A program made the position numbers and the translations under genes. This document shows positions 25,301 to 33,047 of a stretch of 64,000 nt of DNA, piece by piece. The stretch's first letter is position 1. Each line of letters opens with the position of its first letter. Location of the stretch: contig JAUJYZ010000929.1 of the NCBI GenBank assembly GCA_033675265.1, positions 620,001-684,000 on the forward strand, read 5' to 3'. Source of the stretch: Actinostola sp. cb2023. Lineage: Eukaryota; Cnidaria; Anthozoa; Actiniaria; Actinostolidae. The notes below the pieces were generated by a model. It ran no database searches. It saw only the letters and a list, made by a program, of their open reading frames with translations, and was not told the origin of the DNA.

Positions 25301-25617
25301 TTAAAGCTTCGTTACTCATTTAGTTGTCAGTGTTTATAGGACTTCGTGTAGCTGTACAAATTGTCCTGGCTATTGTTTTTTTAATGTAAAAACGATACAT
25401 AGAACGACAATAGAACAATAGCCAGGATTTCTGTGCAGCTGTGTCACTGTTTATTATGCAAAGAAACAAAATAAAATAAGCTTAGTGACTAAACAAACTT
25501 ACGTTTACTTCGAGTGGTCACTTTATCTGTTGTTTCAGGTTCTTTTACTTTATTCCTCTTGGAAGATAAAGGGATTTGTTCATCCTCTGTACACTTGGCA
25601 GGTCGTTTTCTAACCAT
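630..25617 (-). CDS. XPC: XPC/Rad4 DNA-damage recognition protein, multi-exon host gene (3' end outside window)
   Basis: XPC binds helix-distorting DNA lesions in the nucleus and starts global nucleotide excision repair. Exons found, in coding order: 25617-25503, 20394-20178, 18995-18866, 17811-17733, 15056-15013, 13823-13735, 9098-9047, 8390-8331, 7319-6674, 2493-2443, 2033-1941, 692-630. All have GT/AG-type borders on the minus strand, and phases match wherever neighbours join. Recognisable XPC signatures include the basic start MVRKRPAK, the acidic DIDWEDVQ, VEISIEVPG, QRAMNRV, GFHRNAV, AFCLSYIP, LTNFLAWF, LLTRLV, GTDAWVEVY, PLTYVVGYDN and DAEWWEQTLLPY. The first part is the transglutaminase-like fold and the last three exons enter the TGD/BHD region. 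Not located: an exon bridging exon 1 to 20394, a micro-exon for the VHLLCLL segment, the exon after YVVGYDN, and the remaining 3' exons, which lie left of the window. No lesion was seen in the exons found. Confidence 0.9.
1283..1543. mobile_element. Palindromic MITE at a TA target
   Basis: Terminal inverted repeats of about 50 bp begin CAGTCATTCTCAAAAAGG and are flanked by TA on both sides. The target and size fit a Tc1/mariner-type MITE. It lies in an XPC intron. Confidence 0.75.
1941..2033 (-). CDS. XPC: XPC exon (LTYVVGYDNG)
   Basis: 93 nt between ATTCCAG and GTAAGCTA. It encodes CIDMVSYSVG and PLTYVVGYDN, matching CVDCVHGVVG and PMTYVVGIDS in vertebrate XPC. Confidence 0.87.
2099..2428. 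repeat. Inverted-repeat cluster
   Basis: A near-perfect palindrome (2099-2204, arms AATGACTGGTCCCGAGGG) is followed by a second inverted pair, GTTATATCCCTATAGTCAAAC (2211-2231) and its complement (2406-2427). A similarly organised palindrome occurs at 18226-18346. All are probably short non-autonomous elements. Confidence 0.6.
2443..2493 (-). CDS. XPC: XPC micro-exon (TDAWVEVY)
   Basis: 51 nt between GTTATAG and GTAAGTAA. It encodes TDAWVEVYLSSHKSWF, matching IDQWLEVFCEQEEKWVC in vertebrate XPC. It is in phase with both neighbours. Confidence 0.85.
4316..4367. repeat. ATT trinucleotide microsatellite
   Basis: Uninterrupted TTA/ATT repeats in the loop of the large palindrome. Confidence 0.85.
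4588..4943. mobile_element. GCGCTTATT MITE, copy 1
   Basis: The ends TACCGTAAATGCTCGATTTA and CTTAATCGAGCATTTACCGG are inverted. The interior has repeated GGGGGCGCTTATTGGAAGCAG blocks. It sits in the loop of the 2966-6148 palindrome. A second copy is at 19655-20147. Confidence 0.7.
6674..7319 (-). CDS. XPC: XPC large exon, charged disordered linker
   Basis: 646 nt between CCTTATAG and GTAAGTGA. It encodes about 215 residues rich in Lys, Ser, Asp and Glu (for example DILDDDDDFEV and SNDSESEHG), the disordered linker that separates the two halves of the XPC fold. Its last base plus the first two of the 2493 exon restore Gly in EHGTDAWVEVY, which ties this otherwise anonymous exon to XPC. Confidence 0.85.
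7625..7712. repeat. CT-rich polypyrimidine tract
   Basis: About 90 bases of CCTCCT/CCCCTCC repeats in the XPC intron between the exons at 8331 and 7319. The rest of this intron shows no feature I can support. Confidence 0.7.
8097..8238. mobile_element. Short MITE at a TA target
   Basis: Inverted ends GAGTGGTTTTCATAAACCCG and CGGGTTTATGAAAACTTCTC are flanked by TA. It lies in an XPC intron. Confidence 0.65.
8331..8390 (-). CDS. XPC: XPC exon (LLTRLV motif)
   Basis: 60 nt between TTGAAG and GTACCTAT, phase 0 at both ends. It encodes VLVVLLRSLGLLTRLVSSFQ, equivalent to LILRALQLLTRLVLSLQ in vertebrate XPC, one of the best-conserved Rad4 blocks. The following PIPLK piece was not found before the next exon. 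Confidence 0.85.
9047..9098 (-). CDS. XPC: XPC micro-exon (FKEDFPTLQQLEFALLK)
   Basis: 52 nt between ACATGTAG and GTATTGAT. The leading base completes the tryptophan codon left open by the previous exon. The 4.6-kb intron before it holds the 23-bp minisatellite and a decayed Tc1/mariner-like element. Confidence 0.75.
9605..11474 (-). mobile_element. Decayed Tc1/mariner-like element with about 150-bp inverted arms
   Basis: The arms at 9605-9764 and 11324-11474 are inverted, sharing TTACACTCGTTCTCAGTAAC and TTTGGTGGACGTCAATCAAA. Between them, at 11044-10770 on the minus strand, is a helix-turn-helix transposase fragment (RGMSTKGIA...VSETFVKKVIRLY...DVKDP) of Tc1/mariner type. No catalytic domain remains. 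It lies in the XPC intron upstream of the 9098-9047 exon. Confidence 0.6.
11823..13470. repeat. 23-bp minisatellite, about 1.65 kb
   Basis: About 70 imperfect copies of ACAAGTACTCCCATAATGACATC. Variants alternate AAGTACTCCC, GAGTACCGCC and GAATACTTCC, apparently in higher-order blocks. It lies in an XPC intron. Confidence 0.95.
13735..13823 (-). CDS. XPC: XPC exon (LSYIP...LTNFLAW)
   Basis: 89 nt between TTATCAG and GTAAGTCA. It encodes AFCLSYIPTQIFG followed by LTNFLAW and ends two bases into a codon. It continues the Rad4 fold directly after the 15056-15013 exon and is completed as LAWFKEDF by the next exon. Confidence 0.82.
13869..14737. mobile_element. piggyBac-like non-autonomous element (TTAA target)
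   Basis: TTAA lies at both ends (13865-13868 and 14738-14741), with inverted termini CCCTTTGACTCCCA and TGGGTGTCAAAGGA. CCC-type termini at TTAA fit piggyBac. No transposase was seen. It carries a nested TTCGTGTAGC MITE at 14362-14464. Confidence 0.65.
14362..14464. mobile_element. TTCGTGTAGC MITE, copy 1
   Basis: A palindrome of about 100 bp with ends TTCGTGTAGCTGCAAAAATT and GTGCAGCTACACGAA. It is nested in the piggyBac-like element. A second copy is at 25343-25443. Confidence 0.7.
14796..14990. mobile_element. GAGTCATTTTCG MITE, copy A
   Basis: 195 bp with inverted ends GAGTCATTTTCGTATGAGTG and CACTCATACGAAAATGACTA, flanked by TA. Copy B (41056 onward) is the target of the ISL2EU insertion, and a short fragment lies near 57636. 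Confidence 0.75.
15013..15056 (-). CDS. XPC: XPC micro-exon (GFHRNAVCNQPFLQ)
   Basis: 44 nt bounded by AACATCAG and GTATTTTT. The peptide GFHRNAVCNQPFLQ aligns with the GFYRNNICSQPDLH segment of vertebrate XPC. It joins in phase 0 to the exon at 13823. Confidence 0.78.
15638..16641. repeat. 16-bp minisatellite, left block
   Basis: About 60 copies of TGAAGCACCATAGCAC. Open frames here read as repetitive Cys/Phe/Ser/Val peptides in every frame and are not genes. It is continuous with 17039-17466 except for an inserted element. It lies in an XPC intron. Confidence 0.95.
16642..17038. mobile_element. 397-bp element inserted in the minisatellite
   Basis: The termini CCCGGGGG and CCCCCGGG are inverted, with subterminal GGGGATGTTCGTCGTCC and ACGAGCATCCCTACCCC. 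The minisatellite heptamer ACTGAAG is repeated on both sides (16635-16641 and 17039-17045), as expected of a target duplication. A truncated relative lies at 21485-21640. Confidence 0.65.
17039..17466. repeat. 16-bp minisatellite, right block
   Basis: The same TGAAGCACCATAGCAC unit as the left block, with variants such as CCATTTGCAC. Confidence 0.93.
17733..17811 (-). CDS. XPC: XPC exon (QRAMNRV...DKHK segment)
   Basis: 79 nt after the acceptor GATCACAG, with donor GTAATTAA. It encodes the start of the Rad4 transglutaminase-like fold, including YQRAMNRV and DKHK. Vertebrate XPC has LRRAMKRF and DTHK in the same order. The following VHLLCLL piece is missing and is presumably a micro-exon that I could not find. 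Confidence 0.82.
18226..18346. repeat. Palindrome (GGGACC...GGTCCC type)
   Basis: The inverted arms contain AACAGTATGTTTTGTGGTCC and its complement, ending near CCAGTAAG. The arm layout resembles the 2099-2204 palindrome. It lies in an XPC intron. Confidence 0.6.
18866..18995 (-). CDS. XPC: XPC exon (VEISIEVPG segment)
   Basis: 130 nt between TTTCAAG and GTAAGATA. It encodes a polar stretch ending VEISIEVPGLKGTKRK, equivalent to the VEIEIETPE segment just before the transglutaminase-like domain in vertebrate XPC. It enters in phase 1 and leaves in phase 2, matching both neighbours. Confidence 0.82.
19199..19498. mobile_element. Palindromic MITE
   Basis: Arms of about 75 bp contain AAAGCAACAAGCAAGAAGCT, TGACGACCGCAAAGG and their complements. 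The outer ends TATACACCTA/TAGGTGTATA are inverted. It lies in an XPC intron. Confidence 0.7.
19655..20147. mobile_element. GCGCTTATT MITE, copy 2
   Basis: Same ends and interior as 4588-4943 (TGCTCGATTTAGCGCCC; CACTTAATCGAGCATTTA), longer through extra GGGGGCGCTT repeats. It lies immediately downstream of the XPC exon ending at 20178. Confidence 0.7.
20178..20394 (-). CDS. XPC: XPC exon, acidic N-terminal region
   Basis: Acceptor ...CTGCAAG at 20395 and donor GTAATATG. It encodes a low-complexity segment ending SGDESDDIDWEDVQ, which matches the acidic DWEEVEE patch of vertebrate XPC. It splices in phase 1 to the exon at 18995, giving VQEAEGH across the junction. Confidence 0.8.
21867..21926. 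repeat. CATT tetranucleotide microsatellite
   Basis: About 15 uninterrupted repeats in the large first part of the XPC intron region. Confidence 0.9.
22499..24530 (+). mobile_element. 276-bp-repeat element, copy L
   Basis: It is bounded by related motifs, CCCTTCCGAAGGAAGCCCGAG at the left and GGGCCTTCCACAGGAAGCCCAA at the right. It contains the 276-bp tandem array and an inner block around TCATTGAGCGTCTT. A reverse-complement relative (copy R) lies at 30750-31915. Each unit carries an identical 78-residue open frame, but no family was recognised. Exact ends and target duplication are uncertain. Confidence 0.55.
22810..23785 (+). repeat. 276-bp tandem array (about 3.5 units)
   Basis: Units start at 22889, 23165 and 23441 with the same sequence (GTGAACGGCAAAAATACAAT...) and differ by only a few bases. 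A partial unit flanks each side. Near-identity indicates recent amplification. Copy R has a single, more diverged unit near 31255-31600. Confidence 0.85.
24856..25017. repeat. Inverted repeat, possible hAT-type MITE
   Basis: The ends GGGCCGTACACAG and GTACGGCCTTG are inverted around a G-rich and C-rich centre. A fragment with the same end (GTGCTGTGTACGGCCCTGA) occurs near 56075-56113. The assignment is tentative. Confidence 0.45.
25147..25297. mobile_element. AGAGTGATTCCAATAAACC MITE, copy 1
   Basis: The inverted ends contain ATTCCAATAAACCTG and AGGTTTATTGGAATCACT. Other copies are at 29861-30003 and 44037-44170. This copy has a small insertion in its left end. Confidence 0.7.
25343..25443. 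mobile_element. TTCGTGTAGC MITE, copy 2
   Basis: Same family as 14362-14464; the arms contain AATTGTCCTGGCTATTGTTTTT and its complement. It lies about 60 bp below the XPC exon 1 donor, inside intron 1. Confidence 0.65.
25503..25617 (-). CDS. XPC: XPC exon 1 with start codon
   Basis: The ATG at 25617-25615 opens a lysine/arginine-rich stretch beginning MVRKRPAKCTEDEQIP, like the basic N-terminus of animal XPC. The exon ends one base into a codon at the donor GTAAGT. The start is the first ATG in frame. It lies 169 bp from the edge of a 3.4-kb transposable element, so the promoter must be very short or element-derived. The next exon found (20394) starts in phase 0, so a further exon between them is expected. 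Confidence 0.8.
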
Positions 25618-25785
25618 GATCAATTCATACTTCTATTTGCTTAATTTGTTGTCAAATCTCAGTTTGTTATCATGCGTGCGCTATAATTTGTCAGCGGCTG
25701 TTGCACTTGTGCACAGGCAGCCCAACCATAACCGTACCTGAAGACGATTTCCTATACAATATAAGCAATATAGGCATTACATTTG
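25618..25785 (-). promoter_or_regulatory. Compressed XPC upstream region
   Basis: Only 168 bp separate the XPC start codon from the first transposon end. No TATA box is obvious. The assignment as promoter/5' UTR is by position only. Confidence 0.4.
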
Positions 25786-26506
25786 TACGAAAGCCGAGAA
25801 GGGCCACCTACAGTATTTCCGACTTCTACTTTTTGACTTCCGACTTGAAAATTTCCGACTTGAAAATTTCCGACTTGAAAATTTCCGACTTGAAAATTTC
25901 CGACTTGAAAATTTCCGACTTCAAAATTTCCGGCTTCAAAATTTCCGACTTCAAAATTTCCGACTTCAAAATTTCCGGCTTCAAAATTTCGGACTTCAAA
26001 ATTTCCGACTTCAAAATGTGGTACTTGCTTTAATTCCCACTGATCTCGATCCTTCCACGGTTTTATATATTTTCTGCTACGGTCTTCCCGTTCCTTTCCT
26101 CGGTAGCCATTGTTTGTTCTCTCGCGCGTGTTCGCAACGTTGCAAGCATCATCAATTGCATTCGGTTTTGTCTGTTATTCATTTTTTATTTGCTTGTTAT
26201 CTATTCCTTCACTCTTTACGTTCTATCCCTTCTCCATGGTCGTTCTTTACCACCTTCCCTCCCTCCCCTCCCTACTTCGCCACCCTCCCCTCCCCTTGCA
26301 TCCTATTTTTATACCTTCTTTATTTATTCATCATTTTGTATACCAAATATTTATATTTTCACAGTTTATTTTCATATTTTTCATTTCCTTTCTTCAATCT
26401 TTTTATCATTTCTTTTTCTTTAAATTTCTGTACCCTTTATTTATTGATTTATCTATTGATTTATTCATTCATTTGTTTTTATTTTATTTATTTTATTATT
26501 TTATTA

Positions 26507-26537
<31 letters not shown>

Positions 26538-29162
26538 TTTATTATTTTTATTTATTTCTTCTTCCCTCGACTCCTTCTTTCAATATGTATGGATTGAATT
26601 GCATTTGCCGCCCATTGAAATTACAAATCATGATTTCAAATGATGTAACATATTGAGATAACCAGAACATGTGCGATGTGATTTCTTTTGTTATTTGTGT
26701 TGGGTTAGAGTAAAAAAAAAGCATGAAACAGTTCTACGTGATCATTACAATAGATAAATAAGAAATGATCCTCTGCCCAAGTCCATATTTTATAGTGCTT
26801 TGTTTGATTTTATCTATTTTGGTAGACTACGAATTATTAACCCAAATTGTTATCAAAATGGCTTAATAAAGCATCATGGACTCGAACACAGTTATAGTTG
26901 TTATAATTTTAATGACTTAAGAGTATTAACTTTCAATAAATACCGTATTCAAAAAATACGTTAGTAGTTTTAGTTAGCACTACTCGCACTGTGACTCGTT
27001 CAGATGTCTGTAAAGTTGTCCGGCAAAGTAAATGACATGAAACAATGGTATTAAAACTGATGATAACAAAAATAATGATATGGCCATTTCTATGACTAGC
27101 TCTTTTGAGATGTAATCGCTTAAGGTGGCTGGACTGGGTTTTTAGGTGGCGTTACCTTCCATGTTTGAAAATTCGTTGCTGCTGACAAACTAATTTAAAA
27201 TCAATTTTTTGTACCAAGTCTAGAGATAGATTAAAGTTTGCCATGATATATGTTTGATCATGATCGGAGTTATTCTAGCGCCAAAATGACGTTATTACGC
27301 TTTTTGAATAAATTCGATTTTCAGAGAGAGTAGAGTTTTGTTTAAAAAATTGTCTTCAAGACATAAAGTTCACATGGTCGTCTTCAAGTTTACGAAGTTT
27401 CGATGATTTCTATGGAAGCGCATTTGCAAATAGATCGAATCGGAACTTTTTGGTAACGAATTTGTAAACAATCTCAAACAATTGTGTCGGGTGCCCGAAA
27501 ACTTCTCTTTACGGACTATAAGTAAGCTTCTTTTGAGCTCATATTGTTCTGCAACCTTTTCGGGATTCCTTTTAGGAAACGGAAAGAAATCGCTTCATTC
27601 GATTTCGAAAAATACGAGTTCCAGTAAACATATGCATTTTGTCTTTTGTCAAGGATTTCACTTGTCTTTACTGAAAGGGGTAAAACTGAAAAATCCGGTG
27701 ATGAATTTTTCTCTAACTACCAAGTCAATTAGTTTAGATAGCACATTCATCAACCCGGCCTGAAGTTTCAAATTCATTGAAACACTTTAACATGGTCAAA
27801 TATTTTTTCTAAAATCCGAAGACTTTTGCATGCCCATTTCCAGAGTATGACAACCGCATCTTATTTGTGTTATGTTTTCTTTGTCGTGCATCTCTATTGT
27901 ACAGAATACTTGCTAAAGTTGTGCATTCCAACACACCATGCATTACATGCACCGCCTGACTACCTTCCGAGTCCCGTCCGAGTATATATATGATAATATA
28001 ATAATATAATACAATTGTGTGACAATGCCCATATCCGAGGTACCGGTATATCTACTTGGTAGTTAGAGAAAAATTCATCACCGGATTTTTCAGTTTTACC
28101 CCTTTCAGTAAAGACAAGTGAAATCCTTGACAAAAGACAAAATGCATATGTTTACTGGAACTCGTATTTTTCGAAATCGAATGAAGCGATTTCTTTCCGT
28201 TTCCTAAAAGGAATCCCGAAAAGGTTGCAGAACAATATGAGCTCAAAAGAAGCTTACTTATAGTCCGTAAAGAGAAGTTTTCGGGCACCCGACACAATTG
28301 TTTGAGATTGTTTACAAATTCGTTACCAAAAAGTTCCGATTCGATCTATTTGCAAACGCTTCCATAGAAATCATCGAAACTTCGTAAACTTGAAGACGAC
28401 CATGTGAACTTTATGTCTTGAAGACAATTTTTTAAACAAAACTCTACTCTCTCTGAAAATCGAATTTATTCAAAAAGCGTAATAACGTCATTTTGGCGCT
28501 AGAAAAACTCCGATCATGATCAAACATATATCATGGCAAACTTTAATCTATCTCTAGACTTGGTATAAAAATTGATTTTATAAATTAGCTTGTCAGCAGC
28601 AACGAATTTTCCGTTCAAACATGGAAGGTAACGCCACCTAAAACCCCAGTCCAGCCACCTTAAGAACTCTTTTGATTGATCGAACTGAGATGATAATCCC
28701 ATGACATAATGCTAGAAATCCAGCGATCTCAACGTTGGTATAATCTTAATTGCTGAAACTAATTCTTGATCAAGTCATCTCTTCCTAAGCCATCAGTTGT
28801 TATAGGTTGAAGTGCCGCTGTATATGATCGATGGCAAAACACACGACGAGTCTTGGATTCTTATCAACACCAATAATACCAGAAATGGGATACGGAAGAA
28901 GATTAACACATTTTTCATGTCTAACTAGCTCAAAGAAGCTCAGTTCAAGCAGACCTAGTGAGCATGCTCAGTAGCTTGACAGACTGATTTAGGAAATTTT
29001 GAAGTCGGAAATTTTGAAGTCGGAAATTTTCAGGTCGGAAATTTTCAAGTCGGAAATTTTCAAGTCGGAAATTTTGAAGTCGGAAATTTTGAAGTCGGAA
29101 ATTTTCAAGTCGGAAGTCAAAAAGTAGAAGTCGGAAATAGGTGGCCCTTCTCGGCTTTCGTA
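25786..29162. mobile_element. 3.4-kb element with 15-bp subterminal repeats
   Basis: The ends TACGAAAGCCGAGAAGGGCC and its complement are flanked by the direct repeat CATTTG (25780-25785 and 29163-29168). Just inside each end are tandem copies of GACTTGAAAATTTCC or GACTTCAAAATTTCC: about 13 at 25825-26016 and about 8 inverted copies at 28995-29120. The interior (26020-27119) is T-rich, with long low-complexity frames that I do not regard as genes. A TTAA palindrome is nested at 27124-28659. The superfamily is not clear; foldback-like. Confidence 0.75.
27124..28659. mobile_element. 1.5-kb palindromic element at a TTAA target
   Basis: Arms of about 602-606 bp (27124-27725 and 28054-28659) are near-perfect reverse complements starting GGTGGCTGGACTGGG. 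TTAA flanks both ends (27120-27123, 28660-28663). The loop is about 330 bp. Each arm carries the same frame in mirror image, so it is not a gene pair. The target suggests Kolobok or piggyBac-type mobilisation. Confidence 0.8.
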
Positions 29163-29366
29163 CATTTGGCTTTACAGGGGGATTTAAAACATTCGTGTTT
29201 CGTCACTCGTTGCGTGATTCAATAGTCCCGGAGGGGTGCTGCTCGGATTTGATACCACTTAGGGTCTGGGAGTCCCAGATTTAAAGAATCACCAAGACAT
29301 TGGATAAGTCAAATCCAACGGATAAAATTCATGCATTTTTCCATTAAATAATGCCAGTTGCAGATA

Positions 29367-30197
29367 CAGTGGAACCACGCCTAACGGACACCCCGGTATA
29401 ACGGACACTCCGGTATAACGGACACCCCGGTATAACGGACAGTAGTTATAAGTCCCGGCGGAAATAATGGTGATACATCAGTTTTCTGTTAAAAAGACCC
29501 CTTTATAACGGACACCCGTTATAACGGACAACGGACACTTTTTTACAGCCCGAACAGCAAAATTTAATACAAAATTAACCCCGTTATAACGGACAGTCTG
29601 AGTACTGTACAATCTTTCGTCACACCATTGCGCTAATGGCTGCACCAATACGATTAAACGGTTTAAAAGTTTTTCGCTAGGAAATAACAGTTTTGTTTGC
29701 GAAACTGAACAACTGTAGACACTGTATCGCTATGAATATTTGCAAGAGGATAAGCATTTTGTTAGAAAAATAACAACGTTTCACTTGTATTATCAAGGTT
29801 TTATGTTTTGTTTTCATTTGAGACGTTTCAAATGTTGCGTTATTGATATGTGAATGCTATAGAGTGATTCCAATAAACCTGGGCAATACTAATTAGCTGT
29901 CAGTGTTTATTAGATGCAAAGAAACAAAAGAAAACAAAAGAGTGAGTGTCTAATAGTGTGTAATGGTGTCAGTTAGTAATGCCCAGGTTTATTGGAATCA
30001 CTCTAATAGAGGTTTCTATTAACTGATACATTCAATAAAGAGTGACGTTAGTGTAAGAAACCCCGTTATAGCGGACACACACTTTCTCTGGTCCCTTCGG
30101 TGTCCGTTATAACTTAGCCTCCTTTGCAGCCGTTCTTAGTTCCGTCACGGAACTAAGAACGGCTGCAAAGGAGGCTAGTTATAACTGGGTTTCACTG
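29367..30197. mobile_element. Tigger/pogo-like MITE with two nested palindromes
   Basis: The ends CAGTGGAACC and GGTTTCACTG are flanked by TA, with subterminal ACGGACACCCCGGTATA repeats typical of pogo/Tigger-type elements. Nested within it are the MITE at 29861-30003 and a perfect palindrome near 30113-30178 (CCTCCTTTGCAGCCGTTC and its complement). No transposase was seen. Confidence 0.7.
29861..30003. mobile_element. AGAGTGATTCCAATAAACC MITE, copy 2
   Basis: Flanked by TA, with ends AGAGTGATTCCAATAAACCT and its complement. Nested in the Tigger-like element. Confidence 0.75.
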
Positions 30198-30410
30198 TAT
30201 ATTATAAATATTTCGATTCCCTAGTTTGCTTTGCGAAACTTCTGACTGCGTCGCATCTACCGCAAGACAATGGCAAGAAGCACTCTTCCGAACATTGACC
30301 ACTGGCATAATTCTAGCAGCACGATTTTGAAGTTTTTACCAATCGATTTCATTGAACACTAATAATAAAATAATAACAATAGTAAACTTTATTTGAGTGT
30401 CAAGGCTTAT

Positions 30411-30552
30411 AGAGTGCAAACCATATGTCCGTGAAACAATACTAACTAATTAGTACTAAATAGCACTGATGAAACAATAGAAAACAATGGAGATAACACT
30501 ATTTAGTACTATTTAGTAATAGTACTATTTCACGGACATATGGTTTGCACTC
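30411..30552. mobile_element. AGAGTGCAAACC MITE
   Basis: The inverted ends AGAGTGCAAACCATATGTCC and GGACATATGGTTTGCACTCT are flanked by TA. The centre is rich in TTAGTACTAAATAG. A diverged relative is at 43835-43975. Confidence 0.7.
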
Positions 30553-30749
30553 TACAAGTGCTCTACTAATCGGGGACACTAAATGATACATAAATGAAAC
30601 ATAAATGATACACTGTCCAGAGAACGGCCCGTACCTCAGTAGTCGATATGATCGAGGATGGGCAAGAGCACTCTATTAAGTAGAGTACGTATATAAGTGA
30701 GTCCCAATTTAGAAATTGGTCAATTTGGACTCCCAATCGGCCTCTAATA

Positions 30750-31913
30750 ATAATAACAAGACGCTCAATGAGCGTACACTCGGGCTTATGACAAGGACAA
30801 TGTCAGTTGCGTGAGGAGAGACCTGACAATGACTGACAGTTGCGTGAGGGAGACTATGTATATACATGTATGTGTCGAGTTCATTTGATTTGCCTTTGAG
30901 TTCATTTGATTACCTTTTGACTTTGAGTTCAATTGATTTGATTTTGATGAGTTCGTGTAAAGGCCCGCTCTCTAGCTTCAGATCCCGAAACGTCGAGTTT
31001 GGAATCGAGTTCGAGTTCGGGTTCGAGTTACGGTTCGAACGTCGAATAAAACTATTCGACCCGTTTCTGGCGCCATCAATATGCAACCTCAAGTGACCTC
31101 AAGTACGTTTGAAAACGTATGATATACGTACTTCGAACAATCGGAGATCTTTATCGATACTCATCGATACAAATAATCTTTCTTGTCACGCAACTATCAT
31201 TGTCATATTAAATACCCGACTATACGCTCATTGAGCGTCTTCTTCTGTAACAGATCCCTGAAATCTAATGACGTTTTGATTTCGATTGTATTTTTGCCGT
31301 TCACTGACCTGTTTTGAGCGTGGAAATTCTGTTTTAAATAGCGCTTAACGTGGCGGTTCTAAAATTAGATCGCGTAATAAATGTATGACTCAGACAAGGA
31401 TCATACAACTGTCATCGTACTGAAAAGAACACGGATTTTCGAACATTGACCTTTCTCGCCTTTGCTTTGATGTAGTTTTGAAGTACGATTTTTACGATTC
31501 CTTTTCCTTGTGAATTTTTCAAACGTGGAATAAAATAAACATTCATCATGAGTTATTGAAAATGATACGTCTTGAGGTTGCATAGGTCAGATGGTTCTGA
31601 TAACGCCCTCACGTTTGTTTTTGTTAAATATATTTTAAGCGAGCTTCTAGTCCTTCTACCACTTCTAGTCATTGAACGATGAACTAGAATCCTGACCTTT
31701 TATAGCTTGAAGATCTACAGCTGCTTTCAAAACTAAGATTCAAATCTACTTGAGTCCTGTGTGTCGTTTGTTTTTTTCTTATCTGCTGAGTAATCTTGAA
31801 ACTCGATACGATTAAATACGTCGCATACTTTCGTCATTCTTTGACCGGACTACGACGACGACGACTACCGAAAAACGCATTTTATAACTCGGGCTTCCTT
31901 CGGAAGTGCCCGA

Positions 31914-31915
<2 letters not shown>
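30750..31915 (-). mobile_element. 276-bp-repeat element, copy R (inverted)
   Basis: Shares, as reverse complement, the block around GACGCTCAATGAGCG, the 276-bp unit and the CTCGGGCTTCCTTCGGAAG end with copy L. No intact gene was recognised. It is followed by an AAT microsatellite. Confidence 0.55.

Positions 31916-31996
<81 letters not shown>
31914..31996. repeat. AAT trinucleotide microsatellite
   Basis: About 27 uninterrupted copies at the edge of copy R. It produces artefactual poly-Asn and poly-Tyr frames. Confidence 0.95.
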
Positions 31997-31997
<1 letters not shown>

Positions 31998-32301
31998 CAC
32001 TTCTATAGCGCACACCTCCACTAATTGCCCGTACTGTGGCGCTTTACATTCATACGAAAATAGAAAATGCAAAAATAATAAGCAGCCAACCTACATTTTA
32101 GCGGCCAGTGGTCAATATTTACAGAGCAGCATGCAGGGACCGCGGTGACGACAGCTGTCTGCCTGCCCGCAATGCATTTATGGTAATCTAAACCACGATG
32201 GCACGAATTTGGAGTGTTGAAGAAGAAATATCTCCTTTCTGCTTGGAAATCCTGGTCAGTGAATGTCAATCACTTCGTTAATCTTATCTTTATACAACAA
32301 G

Positions 32302-32548
32302 AATGCTATTTTGAACGCCTCGATGCGAGCCATTCACTGGTTTAGCCGTATTGAACTAGTTGAAGCGGTTTTATTAGTGTCTATTGTTTGTTCAACCAAC
32401 ATGGCCGCCGTGTCTTTATCTCTTGATTCTCAAGGGATTGATTGCAAACCAAGAATCGAAGCGGTTTTAGTAAAACCGCAGTTTTAGTAAAACCGCTTCA
32501 ATACGGCTAAACCAGTGAATGGCTCGCATCGAGGCGCTCAAAATAGCA
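32302..32548. mobile_element. Palindromic MITE
   Basis: The arms contain GCCTCGATGCGAGCCATTCA, CTGGTTTAGCCGTATTGAA and their complements. No host gene was recognised between here and 33430. Confidence 0.7.
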
Positions 32549-33047
32549 TTCCCAAACCTGAGGCTTGGCTAATTCCTCTGCGTTTTGCCTTGCAATATCT
32601 TGACGTTTTATCAATGTAATTGTGGTATTTAATAAGCTGTCTATATCTAACAGGCCTGACCACCGAAGACTTGGTTTCGCAAACTGCAAAGTTCAAAACT
32701 TCCTCGGGAACCCAGGGGTATATTCTGTCGCTCGTAATACTCGCTCCCAAAGCGAGTAACGAGTTCAAAATGACTGACAATGCAGCGTGGACATCCCTCA
32801 CGATATTCATCTCTAGAAGTAAGTCTTGTAAGATCATCGTACATTGTATTTATGGCGATACTTCATGCACGACTTCAGCTTTTGCATGTTATTTATGTGC
32901 CAACCAGAGATCGATTGGCTGTAGAAGTGTAGTGTTGAAACAAAGCAACGTGTGAAAAGTTTTTGTGGAAATGGTTGGCACATATATTAACATAACAATA
33001 TTAATTATCTAACATAACTCCAATGACAATAACATTACAACATGAGC

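Noticed and set aside
26018..26656. 212-codon frame rich in Phe, Leu, Ser and Tyr
   Set aside because: It is read through T-rich simple sequence in a transposon interior; overlapping frames are equally open and no domain is visible.
27482..28297. Two identical 81-93-residue proteins on opposite strands
   Set aside because: They are mirror images in the arms of the TTAA palindrome, so neither shows independent coding evidence.
31796..32072. Poly-Asn and poly-Tyr proteins
   Set aside because: AAT microsatellite translated on both strands.
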